Assembly: GCA_017542695.1 (NCBI GenBank)
Contig: JAFXWT010000316.1
Span: 1-38,844, forward strand
Direction: 5' to 3'
DNA from: Clostridia bacterium
Lineage (GTDB): Bacteria > Bacillota_A > Clostridia > Oscillospirales > CAG-272
Length of the DNA: 38,844 bases
Shown here: positions 23,654 to 31,900 of the stretch, piece by piece
How positions within the stretch are numbered: position 1 is the first letter of the stretch
Layout of the letters: every line of letters starts with the position of its first letter
The notes under the pieces: model-generated
Told to the model about the DNA's origin: nothing
The model's database searches: none
The model's input: the letters and a program-made list of their open reading frames with translations, nothing else
Position numbers and translations under genes: made by a program

Positions 23654-25471
23654 TCTTTCCTTATATTCGGGAGCGATGACTTGAAGTAAATATCTTTCAT
23701 TCCCGCATTTGAACAGACACACACCGCGTTCCGGATATTTTATGAGATCATATTCCGCGTCATCAACTTGGAGAGCATCGCAAAAACTCTTTGGTTCAAT
23801 GCTGCCTGGAAAGAACAAAAACTGATGAGAGGGGATCGAGAACAACGGCTTTGTGTATTCCTTTATGTTCGGAATGAGAAAATCATCGACGTTCTGTGAT
23901 GCTATAATGACAGACGAATCTTTCTTTCTCACTCGTTTCATCGCGTTCCTTATATACTCTATCGCTGTCATGTTCGAGAGAAACATATATGCTTCATCAA
24001 TTGATGCGACTGTATTTCCTTCAGTGAGAAGACGGTGGTTCATATATGAAAGGATGTTGAATAACATTGCGTCACGTAGTTTCTTGTTGGTATCCATAAG
24101 CCCTTTCACTCCGAATGTCAGAAACTTGCTGTCCGTTATGTTTGTGTGTCCGTTAAAAAACTTTGATTCAGCGCCGACGCACATCGAGTTGAGACCGAGA
24201 CATATCTCGCGGAGAAGTTCTTCCGTGAACAGCGATTTTCCGCCATGTTCATATCTCTGATATTCACTCTCGGCGAGTTCATACAAGTCAGACATTGTTG
24301 GATAATCGGTCGGCTCCAGATTTGCATAATCGGTCTTGTCGTTTATTCCAAATTTATCGTAGAGGTTTGTAAGCAGAATTTCGATGGCATCAATATGTGC
24401 ATCGGAAAAGTCCTTATATGAACGGAAAAAGTCTTTGAGGAAACTTATATGCTGACTCAGTCTTGTCGTTTTTCTGAATGCATCGGGAACGCTCCCGCCA
24501 TCCGCGTCGATTTGTACTTTGTTGTCAGTCTGCGCCCATTCTTTCGGTTCAAGAGGGTTTATGATGTACTCACCTGTCATTAGATCAATATGGCACCCGC
24601 CCAGAGCGTTTGTCAGATCGCCGTACTCCGCTTCGGCATCGAGGCATATCACGGACTTGCCCGACATACGAAGGTTTGTGAGAAGCAATTTTAGGAGATA
24701 ACTTTTGCCTTGACCGCTGTTTCCGAGAATTAGGATATTGGAGTTTGTCTTGTCCTCGGCTCGCCTGTCAAAGTCAACGACTATGTTAGTGCCGTATCTG
24801 TCGCGGCCGATATAGAACCCGTGCGGATCTGTTTTGCCGGAGTATGAGAACGGATAGAGATTGGCAACTGAACTTGCGGGCAACACCCGTTCAAATTCCG
24901 ATCCGAATATGTTGTGTCCGCTCGGCATACACGAGATGAATCCTTCTTTTTGACGGAGCAGCAATCTGTCAACGGTTATTCTGTTTCTCGTGAGTTCCAT
25001 CTGCACGTCATTTTGAAGTTCTTTGAGTTTTTCATAGTTTGATGCCGCAAGCTCCATAAACACGGCACAGTGGAGGAGAGGTTCCTTGTTTTTTCTCATT
25101 TCTTCGAGCAAGTTTTCGACATCATCGAGATTGCCGGAGGCCGTCACGGATTCTTGAACATCATTTGAGCCGGACATCATTTTGTTCTTCCTTGTCGTGT
25201 TTTGCAGAATCTTTCTCTGTTCGACGGCATCAACTTCACGAGAATAAATATGGAGTGTCACCGATTCCTTATCCCCAAACCGCGCCAAAAGCGCTTTATC
25301 GGACGTTATCGGCGGGTACTCACGTATCGCCCACACACATCTGTATGAATTTCCGCAAATAAAGTGATCGGGATTGAATTTGATCGCCGACGGCGAGACC
25401 ATATCAAAAAAGTCCTTAATATATCCTTCCGACGTTGCGATCTCCCCCGGCGTTTGTTTCTTTCTTGTCAT
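23627..25471 (-). CDS. virB4: VirB4-type transfer ATPase
   Basis: Main ATPase of the conjugation channel at the inner membrane face. 614 aa. Walker A GNSGQGKS at 250-257, Walker B ASIDEAYMFL near 500, and the conserved VIIASQNVDDFL and LFSIPSHQFLFF segments after it. It is shorter than whole VirB4 proteins because the N-terminal part is encoded by the separate gene upstream, which it overlaps by 4 bp (ATGA). ATG has GGAGGTG upstream. Its 3' end is overlapped on the other strand by the minigene. Confidence 0.93.
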   Translation of the reverse strand: MTRKKQTPGEIATSEGYIKDFFDMVSPSAIKFNPDHFICGNSYRCVWAIREYPPITSDKALLARFGDKESVTLHIYSREVDAVEQRKILQNTTRKNKMMSGSNDVQESVTASGNLDDVENLLEEMRKNKEPLLHCAVFMELAASNYEKLKELQNDVQMELTRNRITVDRLLLRQKEGFISCMPSGHNIFGSEFERVLPASSVANLYPFSYSGKTDPHGFYIGRDRYGTNIVVDFDRRAEDKTNSNILILGNSGQGKSYLLKLLLTNLRMSGKSVICLDAEAEYGDLTNALGGCHIDLMTGEYIINPLEPKEWAQTDNKVQIDADGGSVPDAFRKTTRLSQHISFLKDFFRSYKDFSDAHIDAIEILLTNLYDKFGINDKTDYANLEPTDYPTMSDLYELAESEYQRYEHGGKSLFTEELLREICLGLNSMCVGAESKFFNGHTNITDSKFLTFGVKGLMDTNKKLRDAMLFNILSYMNHRLLTEGNTVASIDEAYMFLSNMTAIEYIRNAMKRVRKKDSSVIIASQNVDDFLIPNIKEYTKPLFSIPSHQFLFFPGSIEPKSFCDALQVDDAEYDLIKYPERGVCLFKCGNERYLLQVIAPEYKERLFGNAGGR

Positions 25472-26061
25472 ATTTCACCTCCGATATCGGGAAGGACCCA
25501 TTTGCGAACAGTCCTCTCACCGTCGCTGTCGTCGATGTTCTCATCGGGAACATTCCAACCGAAATATCGCGTGAGAAACCGCTTTATATCTTCGGAACTT
25601 GCTCTTTTGCACTCGAATCCTTCGCCTGTGATCGCTTTTTCAACTCGGTTGAGCGACGCAAAGTTCTGCTCATCGCTGCCGTTTCGAACACGCACGGCGA
25701 ACATAAACTCGCGTGCTGTCGACATTTGAAGTTGGATGTTATCGAGGAATGTCTTGTCTGCTTTGAGCAAGCCGACGATCTTTTTGTTTTGTTCCTCGCC
25801 GATGCGTTCACTTAAGTATTCTTTGTTTGCTTCAAAACTTTCACGAGCGTCTGAGCAGATCATTTCAATGTTTGGCTGTGCGGAGAGCAGATGCATAAGA
25901 TTTATTACTTTCACTCCGATACTGACGTCGGATAAAACCGATATGTTGCTCGGCTTGATTATGAAATACACTATCTCCGTGTTTTTGTTTGTGACGATGC
26001 CGTTTCTGCCGAATGATTTTGCTCCGATAAGATCCTTTGTGCTGTTTGTTTTCTTTGACAC
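25468..26061 (-). CDS. VirB4 N-terminal-like/TraC-like transfer protein
   Basis: 197 aa, GTG start with GGAGG about 11 nt upstream. TKDLIGAKSFGRNGIVTNKNTEIVYFIIKPSNISVLS corresponds to the N-terminal domain of VirB4/TraC-like proteins, found as a separate gene between PrgI and VirB4 in many Gram-positive ICEs. No ATP-binding motif. It follows PrgI directly and overlaps VirB4 by 4 bp, so the three probably form one complex. Confidence 0.8.
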   Translation of the reverse strand: MSKKTNSTKDLIGAKSFGRNGIVTNKNTEIVYFIIKPSNISVLSDVSIGVKVINLMHLLSAQPNIEMICSDARESFEANKEYLSERIGEEQNKKIVGLLKADKTFLDNIQLQMSTAREFMFAVRVRNGSDEQNFASLNRVEKAITGEGFECKRASSEDIKRFLTRYFGWNVPDENIDDSDGERTVRKWVLPDIGGEI

Positions 26062-26337
26062 TTATCGCTTGTCCTCCTTCCAGAAAAATGATTGCTGCAA
26101 GGATACGAAAAACCTCACAGCGCGTTTTATATAGTCGAGTACCGACCTGTCGTCAAATCTGATACTCAAAAAAGCGTACACTGCCACCATTGCCGCGGGA
26201 ATGAAAAAATGCAATTTTGCAACTGCAAGTATCGCCGGTATTGCCGAGATACCTATGATTATCAAATCGCGAACAGACCACAGCCACAGTTTAGGTTTCA
26301 GCTTCATATTTTGCGGGTATATATATTGTTTTTTCAA
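26062..26337 (-). CDS. PrgI/VirB3-like membrane protein
   Basis: 91 aa inner-membrane subunit of the T4SS. Two close hydrophobic segments (DLIIIGISAIPAILAVAK and FFIPAAMVAVYAFLSI) flanked by basic residues, with an N-terminal YIYPQNMKLKPKLWLW typical of PrgI. TTG start at 26337 is the only in-frame option, because TGA lies just upstream. It abuts the TraC-like gene. A terminator 20 bp upstream separates it from the Fic gene. Confidence 0.85.
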   Translation of the reverse strand: MKKQYIYPQNMKLKPKLWLWSVRDLIIIGISAIPAILAVAKLHFFIPAAMVAVYAFLSIRFDDRSVLDYIKRAVRFFVSLQQSFFWKEDKR

Positions 26338-26357
26338 TTTGCCTTTTCACCTCAAAT

Positions 26358-26390
26358 AAAAAGCATCTGCCTTTTACGGTAGATGCTTTT
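26358..26390. terminator. Terminator after the Fic gene
   Basis: AAAAGCATCT and AGATGCTTTT form a perfect 10 bp stem. The minus-strand transcript ends in TTTTTATTT. It closes the Fic transcription unit just before PrgI. Confidence 0.88.
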
Positions 26391-26403
26391 ATAATATCAT
26401 TTG

Positions 26404-27453
26404 TTATGATTTCTTTATATATTTCGTTCCCTTTGATACGCCGATCCTCTCGATTTGTCCATCTTTGACCATCTTGCCGAGAACTGCCTCGATCGTTGTC
26501 GGGCTGATATCGGGAAGTATCTCACATATTTCCGCCTTTGAAATCGGAATCAAACTGTCAAGAACCGTTGCCTCGATCCTGGCCGATTTCGTAATCCTTT
26601 TGCTTCTCATAACTGCAAAGCGTTTATCGAGTTCTTTATAACACATATACAATGTGGAAAGGAAGTTCTTAATAAACGGGAAGTAGTCATTTGTGTTTGT
26701 ATGCCATCCCACGGACGACTGTTGTAATGCATTGTAATAGAAATCCTTGTATTTGTTTATTTGTGCCTCGAAAGAAATGAATTTGCCAACATCAAAGCCG
26801 TTTTGATACAGGAGCAACAGTGATAACAGCCGAGACATTCTTCCGTTCCCGTCACGGAACGGATGAATGCATAGAAAATCAAGTATTACACACGGAATAA
26901 GCAAAAGTTGATTGATATTGGAATATGAACACGCATCAAGATATGCGAGTTCAAGTTGTTCCATCGCTGATGGCGTTTCAGCGGCCGATATCGGTCTGAA
27001 TCTGACACGTCTGTTGCCCGAGGAGTCAACCTCAACAATTACATTATCCGTTACCTTATATTTCCCCGCAAGATCATCTCCGGAAACGCTCATCATTATT
27101 TCGTGAAGACGTAGAATATTTCCTTCGTTAAACGAAATATGATCATATCCATTGTGAATTTCGTTTAATGCATCCCTGTATCCGACAATTTCTTCTTCAT
27201 TGTGATTTTTTGGTGCGCTGCTTTGATTCACGATTTCAGTTATTCGCTTATCACTTGTAACGATCCCCTCAATGGCGTTGGAACTCTTTACGGATTGTAT
27301 TTTAGCGATCGATTCGAGTTCCGTAAAAACAGTAACAAACTCCGATTTACGAAGACCCGAGGATGCTTTGAGTGAATAAATACCACCGGTAATGTTTATC
27401 AAATCCGCTGGTAACATTCCGTTGTCAAGAAATGAATAATCGAATCTTCTCAT
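26404..27453 (-). CDS. Fic-family AMP transferase with N-terminal inhibitory motif
   Basis: About 349 aa. ATG 27453 has GGAGGT 6 nt upstream (an in-frame start at 27474 lies before it). The Fic core motif HPFRDGNGR is intact at 197-205, so AMP or related nucleotide transfer to hydroxyl groups is likely. SNAIEG at 58-63 matches the S-x-x-x-E-G inhibitory helix of class II Fic proteins, so it can be self-inhibited. A Fic_N region precedes the core and a winged-helix domain (ISKAEICEILPDISPTTIEAVL) ends the protein, consistent with DNA binding and self-regulation. Target unknown. Confidence 0.92.
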   Translation of the reverse strand: MRRFDYSFLDNGMLPADLINITGGIYSLKASSGLRKSEFVTVFTELESIAKIQSVKSSNAIEGIVTSDKRITEIVNQSSAPKNHNEEEIVGYRDALNEIHNGYDHISFNEGNILRLHEIMMSVSGDDLAGKYKVTDNVIVEVDSSGNRRVRFRPISAAETPSAMEQLELAYLDACSYSNINQLLLIPCVILDFLCIHPFRDGNGRMSRLLSLLLLYQNGFDVGKFISFEAQINKYKDFYYNALQQSSVGWHTNTNDYFPFIKNFLSTLYMCYKELDKRFAVMRSKRITKSARIEATVLDSLIPISKAEICEILPDISPTTIEAVLGKMVKDGQIERIGVSKGTKYIKKS

Positions 27454-27465
27454 TATAGACCTCCG

Positions 27466-27574
27466 TTTCTGCATATAATTTTATCACTTTATGTGCAGAA
27501 AGTCAAGCAAAAACGTGATTTATCTGCATATATTATTGAATAGTATGTGCAGATAATCCTTTATATATGCAGAA
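27466..27574 (-). promoter_or_regulatory. Fic promoter with five operator-like TGCAGA motifs
   Basis: Minus-strand TTGACT (27506-27501) and TAAAAT (27483-27478) are 17 nt apart. Inverted repeat 1 is TTTCTGCATATAA (27466-27478) with TTATGTGCAGAAA (27489-27501), spanning both boxes. Inverted repeat 2 is TATCTGCATATA (27521-27532) with TATGTGCAGATA (27544-27555), upstream. A fifth half-site ATATGCAGAAA ends at 27574. The layout suggests repression by a dimer, perhaps the Fic protein's own winged helix. Confidence 0.75.
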
Positions 27575-27590
27575 AAAACAATTTTTGGTC

Positions 27591-28520
27591 TCATTTCTTT
27601 GCGACCACTCTTGCCATATTGAAGGCAGTTGACGTTGTGTGTACGACAGACATAATGTTCATTTTGACGCTTGTATCTAGCCCGAATGCTTGCGCTATTC
27701 GCGGCACTTCGTTTGCGGCGAGCATTATTCCGAGTCCGAGAAGCATATCGTTTTGAAACGCCATAAGCCCGAGAAACAAAAGCGTCGTCTGCATAAATGT
27801 TGTAAGGCACAACGCGATCACTTGCTTTATCCACTGTGTGAATCCGTCGCCGTATCCCCTCGGTATCGAAAACATATACAGTGTTCCGACAGCGATTTGT
27901 GTCAGCAGGATCCCGCCTCGCTTAATGTTTGAGAAGAAAACTTTTATCACACAGTATCCGAGCGCGATGACCATAAGCAAATTAAACAATGAAAAAACTT
28001 CCGACGACGTCGGAGAAAACAGATCCAGAATATTGAAAGCAAGTCCTTCGAGCGAATCGACTGCCTGACTTATCGAGAATATCGTTGTCAATTCTTTGGC
28101 AAACATATTTTGAAGATTTATCGTGAACTTATACAGTTCCACAGGCAATACTGTGAACAGACTCACCGCAAAGAAACCCTTGAGGATGTTGAGAAAAAGA
28201 TTCCTGACACTTACTCTTCCATAACTCTGATATTCGGTGGCAAACTCGAATACCGCGACGACAATGCCGACGATAAAAAGTCCCCAACCGAAAAACCGGA
28301 AAAATCCAAGTGCGTACTCTATCCACGGTAGGTCGAAAAGTTTTGCTCCCATTCCGGATATCAGGGTGAAGAAATCGGCAATCGCATCATACACAAGTTC
28401 GTACAGCCACATTATGAAAATGCTGAAAATGCTTTTCGATATTTCACGAAAAGCATTTGCCAACGCAATCCCGACCGAATCACCGATACCTGATATCAGT
28501 TTTTCTATCCATTCAAAAAT
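27591..28520 (-). CDS. TrbL/VirB6-like polytopic transfer protein
   Basis: Inner-membrane channel protein of the T4SS. About 309 aa from ATT 28520 or 290 aa from TTG 28463. Six or so membrane helices, with the conserved tail LLGLGIMLAANEVPRIAQAFG typical of Gram-positive TrbL-like proteins. The only well-spaced ribosome site (AAAGGA, 9 nt) points to ATT 28520; the added residues (IFEWIEKLISGIGDSVGIAL) look like an amphipathic coding segment. TGA lies just upstream in frame. Neighbours: DUF3852 upstream, Fic cassette downstream. Confidence 0.85.
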   Translation of the reverse strand: MFEWIEKLISGIGDSVGIALANAFREISKSIFSIFIMWLYELVYDAIADFFTLISGMGAKLFDLPWIEYALGFFRFFGWGLFIVGIVVAVFEFATEYQSYGRVSVRNLFLNILKGFFAVSLFTVLPVELYKFTINLQNMFAKELTTIFSISQAVDSLEGLAFNILDLFSPTSSEVFSLFNLLMVIALGYCVIKVFFSNIKRGGILLTQIAVGTLYMFSIPRGYGDGFTQWIKQVIALCLTTFMQTTLLFLGLMAFQNDMLLGLGIMLAANEVPRIAQAFGLDTSVKMNIMSVVHTTSTAFNMARVVAKK

Positions 28521-28542
28521 ACTATCACATCCTTTTCACCGA

Positions 28543-28567
28543 AGAACCGACCGCCACGGTCGGTTCT
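28543..28567 (-). other. GC-rich hairpin between DUF3852 and TrbL genes
   Basis: AGAACCGACCG and CGGTCGGTTCT form a perfect 11 bp stem with a 3 nt loop. The tail on the minus strand (TCGGTG) is not T-rich, so it is more likely an mRNA-stabilising or processing structure than a terminator. Confidence 0.6.
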
Positions 28568-28580
28568 CGTGTATTATCTG

Positions 28581-28922
28581 TCACATTCCGAGGATTGTCC
28601 AGATGTAAAGCGGACAAGTGAGACTGAATACCAGACACGCGAACAGTATCGCGATAGGCGCCCATTCAAACTGGCCGTGCTTTCTGTATTCAAGGTATGA
28701 CGTCGCCACTTTTACAAAGAAAAGGATCGCAAGTATCACGTCTATCACCGGGAAAATGACCTTGTTTGTAACGTCTTTTATCTGACTTCTTGCGGCTATC
28801 CACGTATTCTCGACCGCACCCGACACATCGCCTTCGGCGGCAAACACGGGGATGGCGGTGCATAAAGTGATAAGTAATATCACAAATATCGCAAGAGCGA
28901 TTTTGCGTATGTTCTTTTTCAT
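28581..28922 (-). CDS. DUF3852-like protein, VirB2-like topology
   Basis: 113 aa. Signal peptide (IRKIALAIFVILLITLCTAIPVFA, then AEG), followed by two membrane helices (VIFPVIDVILAILFFVKVAT and WAPIAILFACLVFSLTCPLYIW) around a basic loop. Size and topology match VirB2-type pilins and DUF3852. The ATG has AAGGAG upstream. Probably the subunit of a channel or short pilus; pilin function is inferred. Confidence 0.78.
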   Translation of the reverse strand: MKKNIRKIALAIFVILLITLCTAIPVFAAEGDVSGAVENTWIAARSQIKDVTNKVIFPVIDVILAILFFVKVATSYLEYRKHGQFEWAPIAILFACLVFSLTCPLYIWTILGM

Positions 28923-28940
28923 ATTATCTTTCTCCTTCCG

Positions 28941-31900
28941 TTATTCTTTTGCCCAGTCGTCATATATCGTTCCGTCGATCCTCACCGTGTTTGCGTTCTG
29001 CGTGACGGTTATCATCCCCGCGGGAGTCCATATCTGCGACGCCGTGCAAGACACGACATAATCGCCGTTTTGAACGTATATCGGTATGAAATGAACGCTG
29101 GCGTCGTTCACGGCATCGGCGTTTTCTATAAACTCAAACGTCCCGCCAACGTTTTCAAGCGTTCTGTAATACCCGTCGGCGCCCGAATAATTAAACTCGG
29201 GGAAATATGCCGAAGCAAACTGCGCACCTGTCACGGAATCGACTTTTGCCGCCGAATATCCCGAAGGCGTGTCAAGCGTCGGACACCACGAGATCGTGAT
29301 CCCGTATCCCGATTTCATCGTCCACACGTCACCCGATTCTGTTGCCGATTTGCATTCGCTGTCTGGTGCGACAGTCGGTGTGTTTGATACGCTTACGCCA
29401 TACTGACGCAACACGAGCGCATTTGTCGATGCGTCATACTCCCATTCGTTCCACGTCATAAGTCCCGTTGATGTTTCGGGCGACGATGCGCTCGGCAAGT
29501 ATGACGACGGTGCGATCTCCTCGTATCGTGTGTCCGGCGTTTGAGAACTCTCCTTGTCGTTTACAAGGATCGTGATGAATGACGAATTGTTATTGGGATT
29601 GACTTCATCGGCTTTCCCGTCGACGTTCATCGTGCCTTTTACCATATACGTTTTCCCCGCGGCGTCCTCAGGTATCGTCCATTTGAAATAGACGAGATTC
29701 GATCCGTTTGCGGGAACGACAATGCTGTCTTTCTTTTGCGCTGTTATGAGCGTTTCGGTCGTTCCGCTTATCTCATATACCTCAAGCCCGAAACTTATAT
29801 TGTCGCTCGGGAGAATATCGGAATCGGCACGATTCTCGGCAAAGAACGAAGATATGACTTCCGTTCCTGCGATATATTTACCCAAAAGCGAGATCGCCGT
29901 CGACGACGTTTCGATATACTTTCTGACGCTGATGGTAACAGACGCAGTATTATCTGCGGTGTTTGACTCGTTTGCCCTGTCCGACCAGTTGATGCGTACT
30001 GTCAAAAGTTTATCTCCTACCGACCCGCCGACATTCAGATCAAACGCTATAGTTGTTGTGCCGTTTGCAGAGAAATCAAGATTTGCCGAATACACAGTCG
30101 TTCCGTCAAAGAACACCTCGACGGGCACGCCGCTTTTCGACTCGCTTGAAGTCAAGCCGAGCGTGAACGATATATGTGTGCTCTCGTTTTGATAAAGTTC
30201 ATTCGGTGTTGCCACAAGGTTTGATACATAGAAATTGTACGTTATCTTCTGCCATACGGCGTAAAGCGTCGCGTTTGCATTTGCGGTATAACTGCCGCCC
30301 GGCTGATATGTTGCCGACGTCGCGCTGCTTGAAGTCGACCATCCGAGGAAGGTATATCCTGTTCGTGTGGGAACGACCGACGAGAGCGTCAGAGCGACAT
30401 TTTTCGTTTTCGTCTGACTTGACGGTGCGCCCGTACCTCCGTTTGCGTTGTATGAAACCGTATAAGTCGTGGTTGTTGTGTTCTTCTTCCACACGGCATA
30501 CAGCATCGTGCTTGCGTCCTTTGTATATGTGCCGCCCGCCGAGTACGTCGCGCTTGTCGCGGAAGACGACTCCGACCAACCGAGGAACGTGTATCCGCTT
30601 CGCGTCGGTTTCGTGCTTGAAAGAGTCAGCGAGACGCCTTCCGTTTTTGTCTGCGATGCGGGAGCGCCCGAGCCGCCGTTGGCGTTATACGATACCGTAT
30701 AAGTAGACGGTTCTGTCGGCTCATCGCCGAACGGATCGTCGTCAAATTTGGAAACATACCATAAAGCCAAAAATGAAACATCGGCGTATACAGTCATTAA
30801 ATCTCCCGGGTTATAGTATTCACCCGATGACTGATCTATCCAAGAAATGAAGTTATATCCTCTCTTAATCGGTTCCGTACATGGTATTTCTATCGTTTCG
30901 CCATAATTTGCCGTTATGGGGTCGGGCGCACCGCTGCCGCCGTTTGCATCAAACGTCACGGTATAGAAATATGTTCCTCCTCCTTGCCATACTGCGTAAA
31001 GCGTCATATTAGTCGTGATTGTCCATGTTGTTCCGGGTTGATATGTTGCGCTTGTCGCCCATGATTTCGTTGCCCAACCTTTGAAAGTATATCCACTCCT
31101 CACAGGAATCGTTGAGGAAAGAGTTAGTTTGGACCCTGATTCTACGCTTTGCGACGCAGGAGCACCCGTACCGCCGTTGGCGTTATACGTTACAGTACAA
31201 ATTGTTGTAGATGTCCCGGAACTATCTGTTTGCCACACCGCATAAAGAGTCGCGTTTGAATTCGATGTATATTTTCCTCCTGCCGAGTATGTTGCTGATA
31301 TCGCTATCGGAGAAGTCGACCATCCGAGAAAAGCATATCCACTTCTTGTGGGAACGGTAGATGACAGTGTCAGTGCCACATCATGTGTTTTTATTTGAGA
31401 CGACGGTGCTCCAACACCGCCGTTAGCATCAAACGTGATTGTATATGTCGGTGTTAATGTCCATACTGCATAGAGATCCAAGTCCGCATCTGCATCGTAA
31501 TATTCGCCGGGAGTGCAAAATATGTGTGATGAAGAACTGCTGTTTGACCACCCCTCAAACGTATATCCGTTGCGTGTCGGAGCAATTGACGACAACTGCA
31601 GATCAACGCCCTTAGTTTTTATCTGAGACATCGGCGCGCCTGTGCCGCCGTTAGCATTATAAGTGACTGTATAAGTTGTCACTCCCGATTTGTCGGCTTG
31701 CCATACTGCGTACAGTATTGCGCTTGAATTTGATGTGTATGTGCCACCGGAAGAATATACTGCCGACGTAGCACTTGAAGAAAATGCCCATCCGAGAAAA
31801 GTGTATCCGCTTCGGGTTGGAACGACGGATGAAAGCGTTAAATCCACATCTTTTATTTTTGTTTGTGAACTTGGAGCTCCACTTCCGCCGTTTGCATCGT

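Noticed and set aside
28464..28520. Frameshift as explanation for the missing trbL ATG
   Set aside because: The frame is open back to a ribosome site with correct spacing at ATT, so no shift is needed; a base error remains possible.
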